Origin: Elusimicrobiota bacterium
GTDB taxonomy: Bacteria; Elusimicrobiota; Elusimicrobia; JACQPE01
Length of the DNA: 54,938 nt
Assembly: GCA_016180815.1 (NCBI GenBank)
Contig: JACPAN010000013.1
Location: forward strand, 1-54,938
Direction of reading: 5' to 3'
Shown here piece by piece: positions 41,286 to 49,479 of the stretch. The translations under genes were made by a program, and so were the position numbers. The notes beneath the pieces are model-generated. The model searched no databases. It was not told the origin of the DNA and saw nothing but the letters and a program-made list of their open reading frames with translations. Positions within the stretch are counted from its first letter, which is position 1; the number at the start of each line of letters is the position of its first letter.

Positions 41286-41418
41286 TCGTTCCCGCCGATT
41301 TAACTTTAGTCCCAAATTTAATTGGGTCAAAATGCCCTAGTGTGAAAATATGTTATCGTTGCATTCTATAGATGCGCCCCGGACCAAATTGACGAGGGAG
41401 AAAAAGGAGGCAACTCGC
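41286..41418 (+). other. Intergenic gap before the His-rich protein gene
   Basis: A weak inverted repeat (cccaaatttaattggg, 41311-41326) follows the giant gene's stop but lacks a T tract, so it is not a convincing terminator. No clear promoter pair is visible before 41419. Confidence 0.3.
41403..41410 (+). promoter_or_regulatory. Shine-Dalgarno site deciding the start at 41419
   Basis: aaaggagg lies eight bases before the ATG at 41419. It favours that start over the upstream in-frame ATG at 41350, which has no such site and would put 23 extra residues in front of a good signal peptide. Confidence 0.8.
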
Positions 41419-42957
41419 ATGGATATTGACCATCACGCGACGCCTAAATCGTGGTTACGATTGCTCTTGGCCCTGACTCTGGCCGCAAGCCCCATGATGG
41501 AGGCTCTGGCCCAAGGAAATCGCCGGCCTCGAGGGGTTTCCGGAAACCAGCCGACGAGAACCGTTCCGGCTCAGCCCAGACGGGGCAATCCCGTGACTTC
41601 GCCTCCCGCAAGCAGCCCCAGGCACGGAAGTCCCATCCGGGTCAGGCCGCCTCAAGGACAGCCGGTCTATACGCCGCCGCCTAATCAGGGCAGTTCCTCT
41701 CGTGGACGAGGGAGCGATACCCGCAGTAGAACGCCGGCGATCGTTAATCCCAATCCCGGAGATTCCTCGCGAACCAGGAGGCCCGTGGCGAATCCACCGG
41801 TTGTTAACCCAAACCCGGGGCATCGAAGGCCGGGCACTCGCCCACCGGTTGTTAATCCGAATCCTCCTGTCGTTAATCCTGATCCTGTGCGCACACCCAG
41901 AGACAGAAGGCCGGTTGATCGTTCGCCTGTGGTGAATCCTAATCCGACGAATCCGCCCGTCCGCAATCCGGATTTTGATGGACGGGACCGACGGCCCGGA
42001 TCCGATCGTCCTGTCGTGCGACCGCCCAATGGCGGTGTTAATCCTCCGAGTACGCGGCCGGGCACGCCGGAACGAAGGCCCCCGGTGGTGCGCACTCCGG
42101 AAGGAAGAAATTTGCCTCGTCCGATCGAGCAACCGGTTCGCTCGCATCCGGGACGCGAACGCCCATCGCATGTTGTCCGCAGCGTTGAGCCTCACCCGAC
42201 GGTCACCATTGCTCCCGGCATCGCCGCGCCCAGGGCGCGCGTGATTACGCATGTGGCCGCGCCCAGGGTCGTTGTGACTCAGCCCCCGGTTGTCATTGTC
42301 CGCGATCATCGCCACCGAGTCGGCAGAGTCAGGGTTCATACCCACCATCACCACGATCATCACGTCTATGTTGACGTCTACCATTACGGCGGCTATTACT
42401 GGGCCTACCATCATGATCATTTTGATCATTGGGACGGCCAGCATCATTACTGGTGGTGTCCCCATCATCATGTGTATATGGACTGGGGCTATCCCAGCGT
42501 AATCGTGGAGCATGTCTATGTAACGAATCCGCCTCCGCCCACGATCAAGCGGTCCATCGCTCTCGGCGGCGATGAATGGCTCTATCAAGTCGGCGGTAGT
42601 TTCTTTTATTGGGGCGGATATCGGGACCCCAATACCGGGCGATGGCTGGGCCGCTGGGTCGCCGCGCCTGAGGGAAGATTGCGCGCCATCGGCAATAGCG
42701 TGTATGTACGCCGAGTATCGAGCGATGGCGGGGAAACTCAATATGACAGGCTCGACTTCGACGCTGAGTTGGTATACTCTTCCGAATACAATACATACTA
42801 TCGACTCTCGCTGCGTCCAAACCCGACATCGAACTATGTCTACGTTCCGGAATACGAGCTCTGGTGGTCCCAACAAGAGCAGTTCTACATGGACTTTCTT
42901 GTCGATTACCCTCAACCGGGAGGGGATTCCTCAACGCCGCCTCCGCCTCCTTACTGA
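41419..42957 (+). CDS. Secreted Pro/Arg-repeat and His-rich protein
   Basis: A 512-residue protein that I cannot name. A signal peptide is clear: a Lys/Arg-containing start, a Leu/Ala core and a likely cut after MEALA. Residues about 30-260 are disordered, rich in Pro, Arg, Asn and Gly, with about five PVVNPNP-type repeats. Residues about 305-365 are packed with His, Tyr, Trp and Asp (for example VHTHHHHDHHVYVDVYH), suggesting metal binding. The last 140 residues are beta-rich and aromatic (WLYQVGGSFFYWGGY), possibly a folded surface domain, ending in Pro-rich DSSTPPPPPY. The start is set by the site at 41403. A long opposite-strand frame is an artefact of the biased composition. Likely role: exported metal-binding or envelope-associated protein; inferred from composition only. 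Confidence 0.8.
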   Translation: MDIDHHATPKSWLRLLLALTLAASPMMEALAQGNRRPRGVSGNQPTRTVPAQPRRGNPVTSPPASSPRHGSPIRVRPPQGQPVYTPPPNQGSSSRGRGSDTRSRTPAIVNPNPGDSSRTRRPVANPPVVNPNPGHRRPGTRPPVVNPNPPVVNPDPVRTPRDRRPVDRSPVVNPNPTNPPVRNPDFDGRDRRPGSDRPVVRPPNGGVNPPSTRPGTPERRPPVVRTPEGRNLPRPIEQPVRSHPGRERPSHVVRSVEPHPTVTIAPGIAAPRARVITHVAAPRVVVTQPPVVIVRDHRHRVGRVRVHTHHHHDHHVYVDVYHYGGYYWAYHHDHFDHWDGQHHYWWCPHHHVYMDWGYPSVIVEHVYVTNPPPPTIKRSIALGGDEWLYQVGGSFFYWGGYRDPNTGRWLGRWVAAPEGRLRAIGNSVYVRRVSSDGGETQYDRLDFDAELVYSSEYNTYYRLSLRPNPTSNYVYVPEYELWWSQQEQFYMDFLVDYPQPGGDSSTPPPPPY

Positions 42958-42972
42958 ACAAACAACAGCTCT

Positions 42973-43009
42973 GAAAACGCCCTTGGCGACTTGCGCCGAG
43001 GGCGTTTTC
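42973..43009 (+). terminator. Strong intrinsic terminator
   Basis: A 16-base stem (gaaaacgcccttggcg against cgccgagggcgttttc, one G-T pair) with a five-base loop, followed by tgttta. It lies 15 bases after the stop of the His-rich protein gene and separates it from smc. Confidence 0.85.
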
Positions 43010-43019
43010 TGTTTATACT
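42991..43019 (+). promoter_or_regulatory. Possible smc promoter
   Basis: ttgcgc and tatact are 17 bases apart, with the -10 box 48 bases before the smc start. The -35 half overlaps the terminator stem. A plausible but unproven sigma-70 promoter. Confidence 0.4.
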
Positions 43020-43067
43020 TGGTGCGGTAAGACAGAATATGGTAAAAGATGGCAACAAGGGAGTAGG

Positions 43068-46000
43068 GTGTATTTAAAGTCCATCGAGCTCAGCGGTTTT
43101 AAATCTTTCGCCGAACCAACGGAGATTTCCCTTGAACCCGGGATTGTTTGCGTGGTCGGCCCCAATGGCTGCGGTAAATCTAATGTCGTCGATGCCATAC
43201 GCTGGTCGCTAGGCGAGCTCTCGCCGAAAACCCTACGCTCCAAATCCATCGCCGACGTTATCTTTAACGGCACAAGGCGCCTTTCACCGGCGGCCCAGGC
43301 TCAGATCACTCTGACTTTTGATAATTCGGATCGCGCTCTAGGCGTCGATGCGCCGGAAGTTTCCGTGCAAAGAAAAGTGTCGCGCGACGGAGGCGGCGAA
43401 TACGCCATCAACAAGGCTTCCTGCCGCTTAAAAGACATCAAGGGTTTGTTCCTAGGCACAGGATTAGGCGACGACGGTTATTCGATCATGGAAGGCTCCA
43501 TGGTCGAATTTCTTTTGACCGCCAAACCGTTGGACCGGCGGCTCCTCTTTGATGAGGCCAGCGGCGCGGCTCGTTTTTCTTCAAAAAGAGACGAGGCGTT
43601 ATCCCGGCTGTCGAAAATCGACCAAGACCTCGACCGCGTCCGCGACCAGATCGAGCTTCTGGCGGCGGAAAAAAAACGCATCGAAAACCAAGCCAAGAAA
43701 GCCAAGCTTTTCGAAAAGCTCTCAGGACAAAAACGCGAACTCGGGGTCCGAAAAGTTCTGGCGGACCTCGACCGCACGGAAACCCGCGCCCAAGCGATTC
43801 AAGAGGAAACGCTTGAGCCCAAGCGCGCCCAGATGGAGCGCAAAACCGTAGCGCTCAATCAGCATTACGCCAAGGCCGAGACGCTCAAGGCCGGGCGCGC
43901 CGAACTTGAGGCGAAATCCGGCGAACTTTCCAAAGATTTTCATGAAGTTTTGCGGGCCCGTGATGTGGCCGCGGAAAAGCTGCGTCATTTGGAATCGCGT
44001 CTGAGCGAGTTGCGCTCCTCGCGCGAGACCCGGTTGCTGGAAAAAGAAGATCTCATCAAGCAGCGACAAGCGCTGAACGAAGAAATTGAAACAGCGGGCC
44101 GGGAATTGGCCGTAAAAGAAAAAGAGCTTGAAGAAACGTCGCTTCAGTTAAAACAAGACGGCGGTCTGAACGAAGAACTGGCCGGCGCTGCGTCGCGCCG
44201 CGATGAAATGCAGCGGCATATCCAAGATTTAAGAAACCGGATCATCATTGAAAACCAGGAGATCACTCGCTTGCGCAACGAGAGCTTGGGGTTGACGACG
44301 GAACTCTCCCAGTGGCAGGTTGAATTGAAACACACGCTGAAAGAACACCATCGGGAAGACCTGCAGAAGCTGCATCTTGAAGAGCGTAATCGCGAAATTG
44401 AGGCCAGAATCCAAGCGTTGAAAGGCGAGATTGAAGAACTGGAAACTAAACGCGTTCAAACCGCCGATTTGCAAGCTCAACAGATCGACGCCTGCCGCCG
44501 TCTCGAGGATGCGCTTTACCGGGGACTGACTCAGGAAGAAGCCGCTCTTGAAGCGCGCCGCCGGCACTGGGAAATAATTGCCGAGCAAGACCCCTATGTT
44601 CGCGGGGCTCTGGCTACGGATCAGATTTCCGGCGAGCAAGGCGGCGTCTACGGCCCGATCGGGAAATTGATCAAGACTTCGCCGCAGCATCATATTCACC
44701 TTAAAGAAATTTTAGGCGAACGCCTGAATTGGTTTTTGGCCGAAAACGCCGAAGCCGCGCTTAAAATCATCGATTTACTGGGTTCCGGGCGCAAAGGACG
44801 GGCCGCATTTGTCCTGCTCGACCGTTTGACGGAAACGCCTCAACCCGTTACTTTTAATTGGGGCCGGGAAGGGGCGATCGGGCGTATCGTAGAGTTGGAC
44901 TATCTCTTGGGCTCGACAGACGCGCGCACCAAACAAGCGATTTTTAGGCTCGTGGGTCCGACATTCGTTCAGGGATCATCCGTCTTCGGGGAAGCCCTTG
45001 TTCGAGGAGGGGAGGAGCCGGCGGCGCAAAAAGATATCAACACGCTGTCGGCCGTCGAGGAGCGGGAGGCGGTGGCCAAAGCAATGGCTGACCTGAGCGT
45101 CAAAAAACAGGAACTTGGAGCTCAGGTAGCCGAATCAGGCCATGAGAAAGAGCGGTTGTCGTCTGAACTTCAAACGCTGCTGGAGAGTCTGCGGGCGAAG
45201 AATCTCGAATCAGCCGGTTTAATTCAAGAAAAAGAATCCAATGACCGGGATTTGAGTCTGGCGCAGGAATCCGTGCTATCGATGGAAAAAGAGGCTCGCC
45301 GCTACCTTGAAGATTCGGCGGCCAAGAAAGAGATGTTAACTCAGATGGAGGAAACCCTCAGGGGCAAAGATGAGCTTATCGCTGATTTGCATAAACAGCT
45401 GGATGAGGGCAATGCCGCATTGGAAAAGACCATTGTCGAAACCAAAAGCGGCCGCGAGGCCCGTTTGGCGCGGGACCTTGAACTTGAGCGCTGCGAGCAT
45501 GAGAAGGCCGTCGCCAGGGAGAAAAAGAATCAGCTCGATAAGGCCGTCGCCCTGACTGCGGAACAGGCGGGCCGCCTTGAAGCCGCCGTCAACGATCTTG
45601 ACCGGGATTTGGAAGAACTTGCGAATCGAATCGAAGACCTTAAAAATGAATTATCCGAACTCGACCGGGCGCATGAAGAAAAAGGCCGGGCGATGGAAGT
45701 CTCCAGGGAAGAGTTGGAGAAATCCAGGACGTTGATTTCCGCCGTTGAGTCGGATATCGCTTTTCTTGATGAAGACATCCGTAAACTTGACGAAGAAGTC
45801 AAAAACGCCCAAGTTGAACTGCGCGCCCTCGAATATGAGCGCGCTAGAGTCGTGGAAGAGGCTGTCCGCATTTTCGGGGCCGCGGCCGAGGAATTGCCCG
45901 CGAAGCTCGAACAAGCCAAGACAACCGAAACCACCGTCCTTTTAAGAGAAGGCGAAAGCGTGGAAGATGCGCTGTTGAGGATCGAAGAGCAGATTAGTCG

Positions 46001-46616
46001 CTTAGGGCAAATCAATTTTTTGGCGCAGGAAGAATACGACCGGTTGACGGAGCGCCTGACGTTTTTGGAAACGCAGAGGGAAGACATCCTCAAAGCCAAG
46101 GCCGACGTTGGGTCCGCCATCGCCAAGGTCAATGCTCAAATCGAAGAAAGCTTCAGCGTCACCTTCGCCGCTGTCCGGGAAAAATTCAGGGAAATTTTTG
46201 CCACTTTGTTCGAAGGCGGCGAGGCGGATTTGGTATTAACCGAGAGCCAGGATTTGACCCAGCGCGGGGTGGAGATTTTTGCCCAGCCTCCGGGTAAAAA
46301 ATTGCAGACCATCACCCAGCTTTCACAAGGCGAAAAAGCCCTCACAGCGGTCAGCCTTTTGTTCGCATTCTTCTCCATCAACCCGGCTCCGGTCTGCATC
46401 TTGGACGAAATCGACGCGCCCTTGGATGAAACCAATGTTTTGCGTTTCCGCAGGATGCTCGAAAAATTTTCGCAGAAGTGCCAATTTTTGGTTATCACCC
46501 ACAACAAGCGAACGATGGAAGCCGCCCGTTCCATTTACGGCGTGACGATGGAAGAATTGGGCGTCTCAAAAATTATTTCGGTCAAACTCGAAGAAGCCAC
46601 GGCCACCGTTTCTTAA
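43068..46616 (+). CDS. smc: Chromosome segregation protein SMC
   Basis: SMC ATPase (1182 residues, usual family length) that compacts and segregates the chromosome with ScpAB. The N-terminal head has KSFAEPTEI and Walker A GPNGCGKSN (residues 31-39). Two long coiled-coil arms rich in Glu, Lys, Arg and Leu flank a hinge around residues 520-660 (GVYGPIGKLI, GERLNWFLAENAEAA, GRAAFVLLDRL). The C-terminal head carries the signature LSQGEKALTAVSLLFAF and Walker B VCILDEIDAPLDETN. The start is GTG at 43068, with aaggga about six bases upstream, and the sequence begins MYLKSIELSGFKSF as is typical. Transcribed alone after a terminator; scpA, scpB and ftsY are not in the window. Confidence 0.97.
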   Translation: MYLKSIELSGFKSFAEPTEISLEPGIVCVVGPNGCGKSNVVDAIRWSLGELSPKTLRSKSIADVIFNGTRRLSPAAQAQITLTFDNSDRALGVDAPEVSVQRKVSRDGGGEYAINKASCRLKDIKGLFLGTGLGDDGYSIMEGSMVEFLLTAKPLDRRLLFDEASGAARFSSKRDEALSRLSKIDQDLDRVRDQIELLAAEKKRIENQAKKAKLFEKLSGQKRELGVRKVLADLDRTETRAQAIQEETLEPKRAQMERKTVALNQHYAKAETLKAGRAELEAKSGELSKDFHEVLRARDVAAEKLRHLESRLSELRSSRETRLLEKEDLIKQRQALNEEIETAGRELAVKEKELEETSLQLKQDGGLNEELAGAASRRDEMQRHIQDLRNRIIIENQEITRLRNESLGLTTELSQWQVELKHTLKEHHREDLQKLHLEERNREIEARIQALKGEIEELETKRVQTADLQAQQIDACRRLEDALYRGLTQEEAALEARRRHWEIIAEQDPYVRGALATDQISGEQGGVYGPIGKLIKTSPQHHIHLKEILGERLNWFLAENAEAALKIIDLLGSGRKGRAAFVLLDRLTETPQPVTFNWGREGAIGRIVELDYLLGSTDARTKQAIFRLVGPTFVQGSSVFGEALVRGGEEPAAQKDINTLSAVEEREAVAKAMADLSVKKQELGAQVAESGHEKERLSSELQTLLESLRAKNLESAGLIQEKESNDRDLSLAQESVLSMEKEARRYLEDSAAKKEMLTQMEETLRGKDELIADLHKQLDEGNAALEKTIVETKSGREARLARDLELERCEHEKAVAREKKNQLDKAVALTAEQAGRLEAAVNDLDRDLEELANRIEDLKNELSELDRAHEEKGRAMEVSREELEKSRTLISAVESDIAFLDEDIRKLDEEVKNAQVELRALEYERARVVEEAVRIFGAAAEELPAKLEQAKTTETTVLLREGESVEDALLRIEEQISRLGQINFLAQEEYDRLTERLTFLETQREDILKAKADVGSAIAKVNAQIEESFSVTFAAVREKFREIFATLFEGGEADLVLTESQDLTQRGVEIFAQPPGKKLQTITQLSQGEKALTAVSLLFAFFSINPAPVCILDEIDAPLDETNVLRFRRMLEKFSQKCQFLVITHNKRTMEAARSIYGVTMEELGVSKIISVKLEEATATVS

Positions 46617-46640
46617 AAATTACCAGAGCTTCCCCATCCT

Positions 46641-46677
46641 GTCATTGCGAGGCCCCGGCAGGGGCCGTGGCAATCTC
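46641..46677. repeat. Intergenic palindromic repeat (same family as 1-85)
   Basis: gtcattgcgagg...ccgtggcaatctc with an inner ccccggcagggg palindrome. The outer arms (attgc and gcaat) pair. It lies 25 bases after the smc stop and overlaps the extended frame before the TlpA-CcdA gene, which is why the start at 46645 is not accepted. Confidence 0.75.
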
Positions 46678-46692
46678 ATAAAATATTTCAAG

Positions 46693-47949
46693 ATGCGCCT
46701 TAAACTTTTGTTTTTCATTGCCCTAGCGTACCTTTTAGTTGCAACCCCCGGCTTAACTTTGGAAGAAAAACCTTACCCTGGCTACAAAGCCCCTGGGTTC
46801 ACCTTACCTTCGCTTAAAGGGGAAACTGTGGACTTGGCTGCGCTGTATAACCAAGGGCCGGTTTGGCTGACGCTCTACACCACCTGGTGTCCGGCCTGCA
46901 ATGTCGAGACTCCGGCTTTGGTCGCCGCCAGCAAAAAACACCCTGAAATCCGATTCATCGCCGTCAGTTTGATGGAAGACAAGGCCGTTGTCGAGGAATT
47001 TCAACAGAAATTCCAGGTGCCTTTTCCAATGCTCCTTGATGCAGAAGGGGTCGTCACGGAGGCCTACAATATCCGCCCCATCCCGGTGAATGTCGGCATC
47101 AGGAAAGGCGGGGAGATCGCTTTTCGCCGCCAAACGCTGGAGGAGGCCGAAATACCGGATTTAATCGCGGCCATTACTCAAGAAAGCGGTCCTGCCGCAA
47201 CAGGCGCCATCAAACTCTCCGGGCGTTTCTCATCGCTTTTTGAAACCTTTCCGCTCTTAGCCTCTTTTGTGGCCGGCCTGCTGACTTTTCTGTCGCCCTG
47301 CATTCTACCCCTGATCCCGGGCTATATCGCTTTTATCACCGGTCTTGAACTGGAAACCCTGCTGTCGGCGGATAAGAAAGTCGCCGCCAGAAAAATGCTG
47401 ATGATATCGACGTTGGCTTTTATCCTTGGCTTCGGGTTGATCTTTACTTTGTTGGGAGCGACGGCCAGCGCTTTGGGGCAATTTTTTGCGTCTTTCCAGG
47501 GCATCATGAGAATCGTCGGCGGAGGATTACTGATCCTTTTTGGCCTTCACTTAAGCGGCGCGCTGAGCATCGTTTCCTTTTATCGAGAGGCGCGTTTTCA
47601 ATTGAAAATCGAGCAAGGCGGGCTGACCGGAGCCTTTCTATTAGGCGTGGTTTTTGCCGTAGGCTGGACGCCCTGTGTCGGCCCGATTCTATCGGCGATT
47701 TTGATTTACGCGGCCACGGAAAGCATGCTGGGCAAAGGCATCGCCATGCTGGGCGCTTATTCGGCGGGCATCGGAGCGCCTTTCTTGTTGGCCAGCGCAT
47801 TTCTGCCGCAATTTCAACGATTTTTAAACCGAGTCAAGCCGTACTTCCAGGAAATAGAGATCGGTTCCGGCATTCTCCTGATTCTTCTTGGAATACTCTT
47901 AATCACCAACCGGTTTGCTTATCTGGCCGGACTTTTCCCAAGCTTTTAA
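46693..47949 (+). CDS. Thioredoxin-like (TlpA)-CcdA fusion, thiol-disulfide transporter
   Basis: A 418-residue fusion. A signal-type N-terminus (LLFFIALAYLLVATPG) leads to a periplasmic TlpA/ResA-like thioredoxin domain with WCPAC (about residue 60) and a cis-Pro segment (RPIPVNV). Then comes a six-helix CcdA/DsbD-type membrane domain with both Cys motifs, LSPCILPLIPGY and WTPCVGPIL. The membrane part passes electrons from cytoplasmic thioredoxin outward; the attached domain would receive them for cytochrome c maturation or disulfide reduction. The order is thioredoxin first, so it resembles DsbD with its C-terminal domain moved to the front. The start is ATG 46693: the longer frame from 46645 would translate a palindromic repeat. 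No clear ribosome site is visible. Confidence 0.9.
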   Translation: MRLKLLFFIALAYLLVATPGLTLEEKPYPGYKAPGFTLPSLKGETVDLAALYNQGPVWLTLYTTWCPACNVETPALVAASKKHPEIRFIAVSLMEDKAVVEEFQQKFQVPFPMLLDAEGVVTEAYNIRPIPVNVGIRKGGEIAFRRQTLEEAEIPDLIAAITQESGPAATGAIKLSGRFSSLFETFPLLASFVAGLLTFLSPCILPLIPGYIAFITGLELETLLSADKKVAARKMLMISTLAFILGFGLIFTLLGATASALGQFFASFQGIMRIVGGGLLILFGLHLSGALSIVSFYREARFQLKIEQGGLTGAFLLGVVFAVGWTPCVGPILSAILIYAATESMLGKGIAMLGAYSAGIGAPFLLASAFLPQFQRFLNRVKPYFQEIEIGSGILLILLGILLITNRFAYLAGLFPSF

Positions 47950-47955
47950 ATCAGC

Positions 47956-48080
47956 CTAGTGTAGTGCGTCATAAATCCCTTTGCATTCGTCACCCCGGCA
48001 AAAGCCGGGGTCCAGGCCTGGATTCCCGCCTTCGCGGGAATGACGCCAAAAGCAAAGAAGTGTTGGACGCACTACACTAG
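47956..48080. mobile_element. MITE-like element with perfect 15-base terminal inverted repeats
   Basis: ctagtgtagtgcgtc at 47956-47970 is exactly inverted at 48066-48080 (gacgcactacactag). Inside are two hairpins of a widespread family: ccccggcaaaagccgggg (47993-48010) and attcccgc...gcgggaat (48022-48041). The outer arms continue as an imperfect inverted repeat past the 15 bases. At 125 bases with no coding capacity it looks like a non-autonomous mobile element or a repeat framed by one. Confidence 0.8.
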
Positions 48081-48100
48081 TGGACGCAGCGGTAATTTTT

Positions 48101-48198
48101 TTGACAGTTTGCAAGCCGAGATTGGGCCAAGCGCAAGACGCACCGCAAGGAGCGTGCCTGAAAGGCACGCGACTAAGGATGCAACGCAGCGATTGGCC
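48101..48198 (+). other. Structured intergenic element of unknown type
   Basis: A perfect ttgaca at 48101 is followed by an outer inverted pair (ggccaagcgc 48125-48134 against gcgattggcc 48189-48198, nine of ten pairing) that encloses a perfect hairpin (gcgtgcct, gaa, aggcacgc, 48152-48170). No good -10 box follows the ttgaca at 17 bases. It could be another dispersed repeat or a small structured RNA. No named RNA family recognised. Confidence 0.35.
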
Positions 48199-48328
48199 AC
48201 GGCTGTTGTGTCCCTATTGTCCGGGCCACATACGGCCGTCTGGGCGCTCGGGAACGTTTGGGAATGGCCTTGATATGTCCGGTTCAGATTGGGGCCTTTG
48301 GGTCCATTCGTCAGGGTAAATTCTGGTC

Positions 48329-48334
48329 TATAAT
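48329..48334 (+). promoter_or_regulatory. -10 box for a near-leaderless ribD transcript
   Basis: A perfect tataat ends eight bases before the ribD ATG, with no Shine-Dalgarno site between. Transcription from it would start within a few bases of the ATG. A matching -35 box is poor (attcgt at 17 bases). Confidence 0.55.
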
Positions 48335-48342
48335 GGCTTCGT

Positions 48343-49479
48343 ATGGCCGATGATATACGCCTGATGTCCCGGGCCTTAGCTTTGGCTCAAAAAGGCTACC
48401 CCAGGGCGACGCCCAATCCCATGGTCGGCTGCGTTTTGGTCAAAAATGGGCGCATTATTGCCGAGGGCTATCACAAAGAATTCGGCGGACCCCATGCTGA
48501 AATTGTGGCCTTAAAAAAGGCCGGTTCAAGAGCCAAGGGCGCAACAGCCTATGTGAACCTTGAACCCTGCTCTCATTGGGGCAAAACACCGCCTTGCGTT
48601 GATTCTTTAACGGCGGCAGGCGTCAAAGAGATTGTGGCTGCGACAACGGACCCAAATCCTAAAGTTCGCGGGCGGGGCGTGGCGGGATTGCGCCGACACG
48701 GCATTAAAGTTCGCGTCGGGCCCATGGCCAAGGAGGCCAGGGAACTCAATTTGCCTTTTTTTACCCAAATGACGCTTAACCGGCCGTATATCATTCTTAA
48801 AACAGCGGCTACGTTCGACGGTAAAATCGCGGATTTCAGAGGAAAATCAAAATGGATTACAAGTTCGCAAACCAGGCAAGCGTTGTGGGACATTCGCGGA
48901 CGCGCAGATGCTATCCTTGTGGGCGTTAATACCGTGTTGGCCGATGATCCCGAATTAACCAGCCATGGGCGCGGCAGAAACCCTTTGCGCATTATTCTGG
49001 ACCCCCGATTGAGAATCAAACCCGGCGCTAAGGTTCTCAACACGGCAAACGCCGGCACAATTCTTGTGTCCGGAACCGAAGACTATGGAAAATTTAAACT
49101 ATTGACCAATAAAGACGTGGAAATCATGACCGTGGGTTTGACGCAGGGGCGCCTGGATTTGAAAGAAATGCTGCGATTATTGGCGCTTAAGGGAACTCAG
49201 ACGGTTTTAGTCGAGGGCGGTGGGGAAACCCACGGCCGTTTTGTGGAAGAGGGGCTCTTGGATGAAATATTATGGTTCGTGGCTCCTAAAATCGTGGGGG
49301 GAAAAACCGCCAAATCTCCGGTCGGCGGGCGAGGCCTGCCTCTTGATCAAAGCATCGATTTGCGCGGCATCTCCGGCGCTCATTTAAACGGAGATTTGGT
49401 TTTTCGCGGCTCGTGCCGCCCAGAAGGACTTCTCTGGCCGCTGATTCAATTCGATTCCCGGCTTTTTCACCATGCTTGA
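48343..49479 (+). CDS. ribD: Bifunctional riboflavin biosynthesis deaminase/reductase RibD
   Basis: 378 residues. The N-terminal deaminase acts on 2,5-diamino-6-ribosylamino-pyrimidinone 5'-phosphate and has the zinc motif GPHAEIVAL (about residue 50) and PCSHWGKTPPC. The C-terminal reductase (from about residue 145) begins RPYIILKTAATFDGKIAD, and has ADAILVGVNTVLADDP and VEGGGETHGRF for NADPH and substrate binding. First gene of a ribD-marC-ribE group. The stop overlaps the marC start by eight bases, so translation is probably coupled. No ribosome site is visible, in line with a leaderless start. Confidence 0.96.
   Translation: MADDIRLMSRALALAQKGYPRATPNPMVGCVLVKNGRIIAEGYHKEFGGPHAEIVALKKAGSRAKGATAYVNLEPCSHWGKTPPCVDSLTAAGVKEIVAATTDPNPKVRGRGVAGLRRHGIKVRVGPMAKEARELNLPFFTQMTLNRPYIILKTAATFDGKIADFRGKSKWITSSQTRQALWDIRGRADAILVGVNTVLADDPELTSHGRGRNPLRIILDPRLRIKPGAKVLNTANAGTILVSGTEDYGKFKLLTNKDVEIMTVGLTQGRLDLKEMLRLLALKGTQTVLVEGGGETHGRFVEEGLLDEILWFVAPKIVGGKTAKSPVGGRGLPLDQSIDLRGISGAHLNGDLVFRGSCRPEGLLWPLIQFDSRLFHHA

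Larger units (their letters stand above)
47950..48342. other. Gene-free interval, 393 bases
   Basis: Holds the inverted-repeat element at 47956-48080, the hairpin-rich segment at 48101-48198 and the ribD -10 box at 48329. I see no protein gene; the small frames here are composed of repeat sequence. No FMN riboswitch consensus was recognised before ribD. Confidence 0.7.

Noticed and set aside
3-41285. Stop-codon reassignment as the reason for the long frame
   Set aside because: smc, ribD, ribE, ribBA, ribH and nusB all end at ordinary TAA or TGA codons at expected lengths.
41286-41330. Intrinsic terminator after the giant gene
   Set aside because: Only a short A/T-rich inverted repeat without a following T tract is present.
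41740-41990. CRISPR array or DNA repeat array
   Set aside because: The periodic sequence encodes PVVNPNP peptide repeats with uneven spacing and no conserved DNA repeat-spacer pattern.
41455-42915. 486-codon open frame on the opposite strand
   Set aside because: It is antisense to the signal-peptide-bearing gene, its product is low-complexity Arg/Ile/Met/Asp sequence mirroring the Pro/Arg/His codons, and it has no ribosome site or family match.
46645-46692. Longer start for the TlpA-CcdA gene
   Set aside because: It would translate the palindromic repeat at 46641-46677 and place a basic peptide before a good signal sequence.
48100-48342. FMN riboswitch before ribD
   Set aside because: None of the conserved FMN aptamer segments could be recognised, and there is little room between the -10 box and the ATG.
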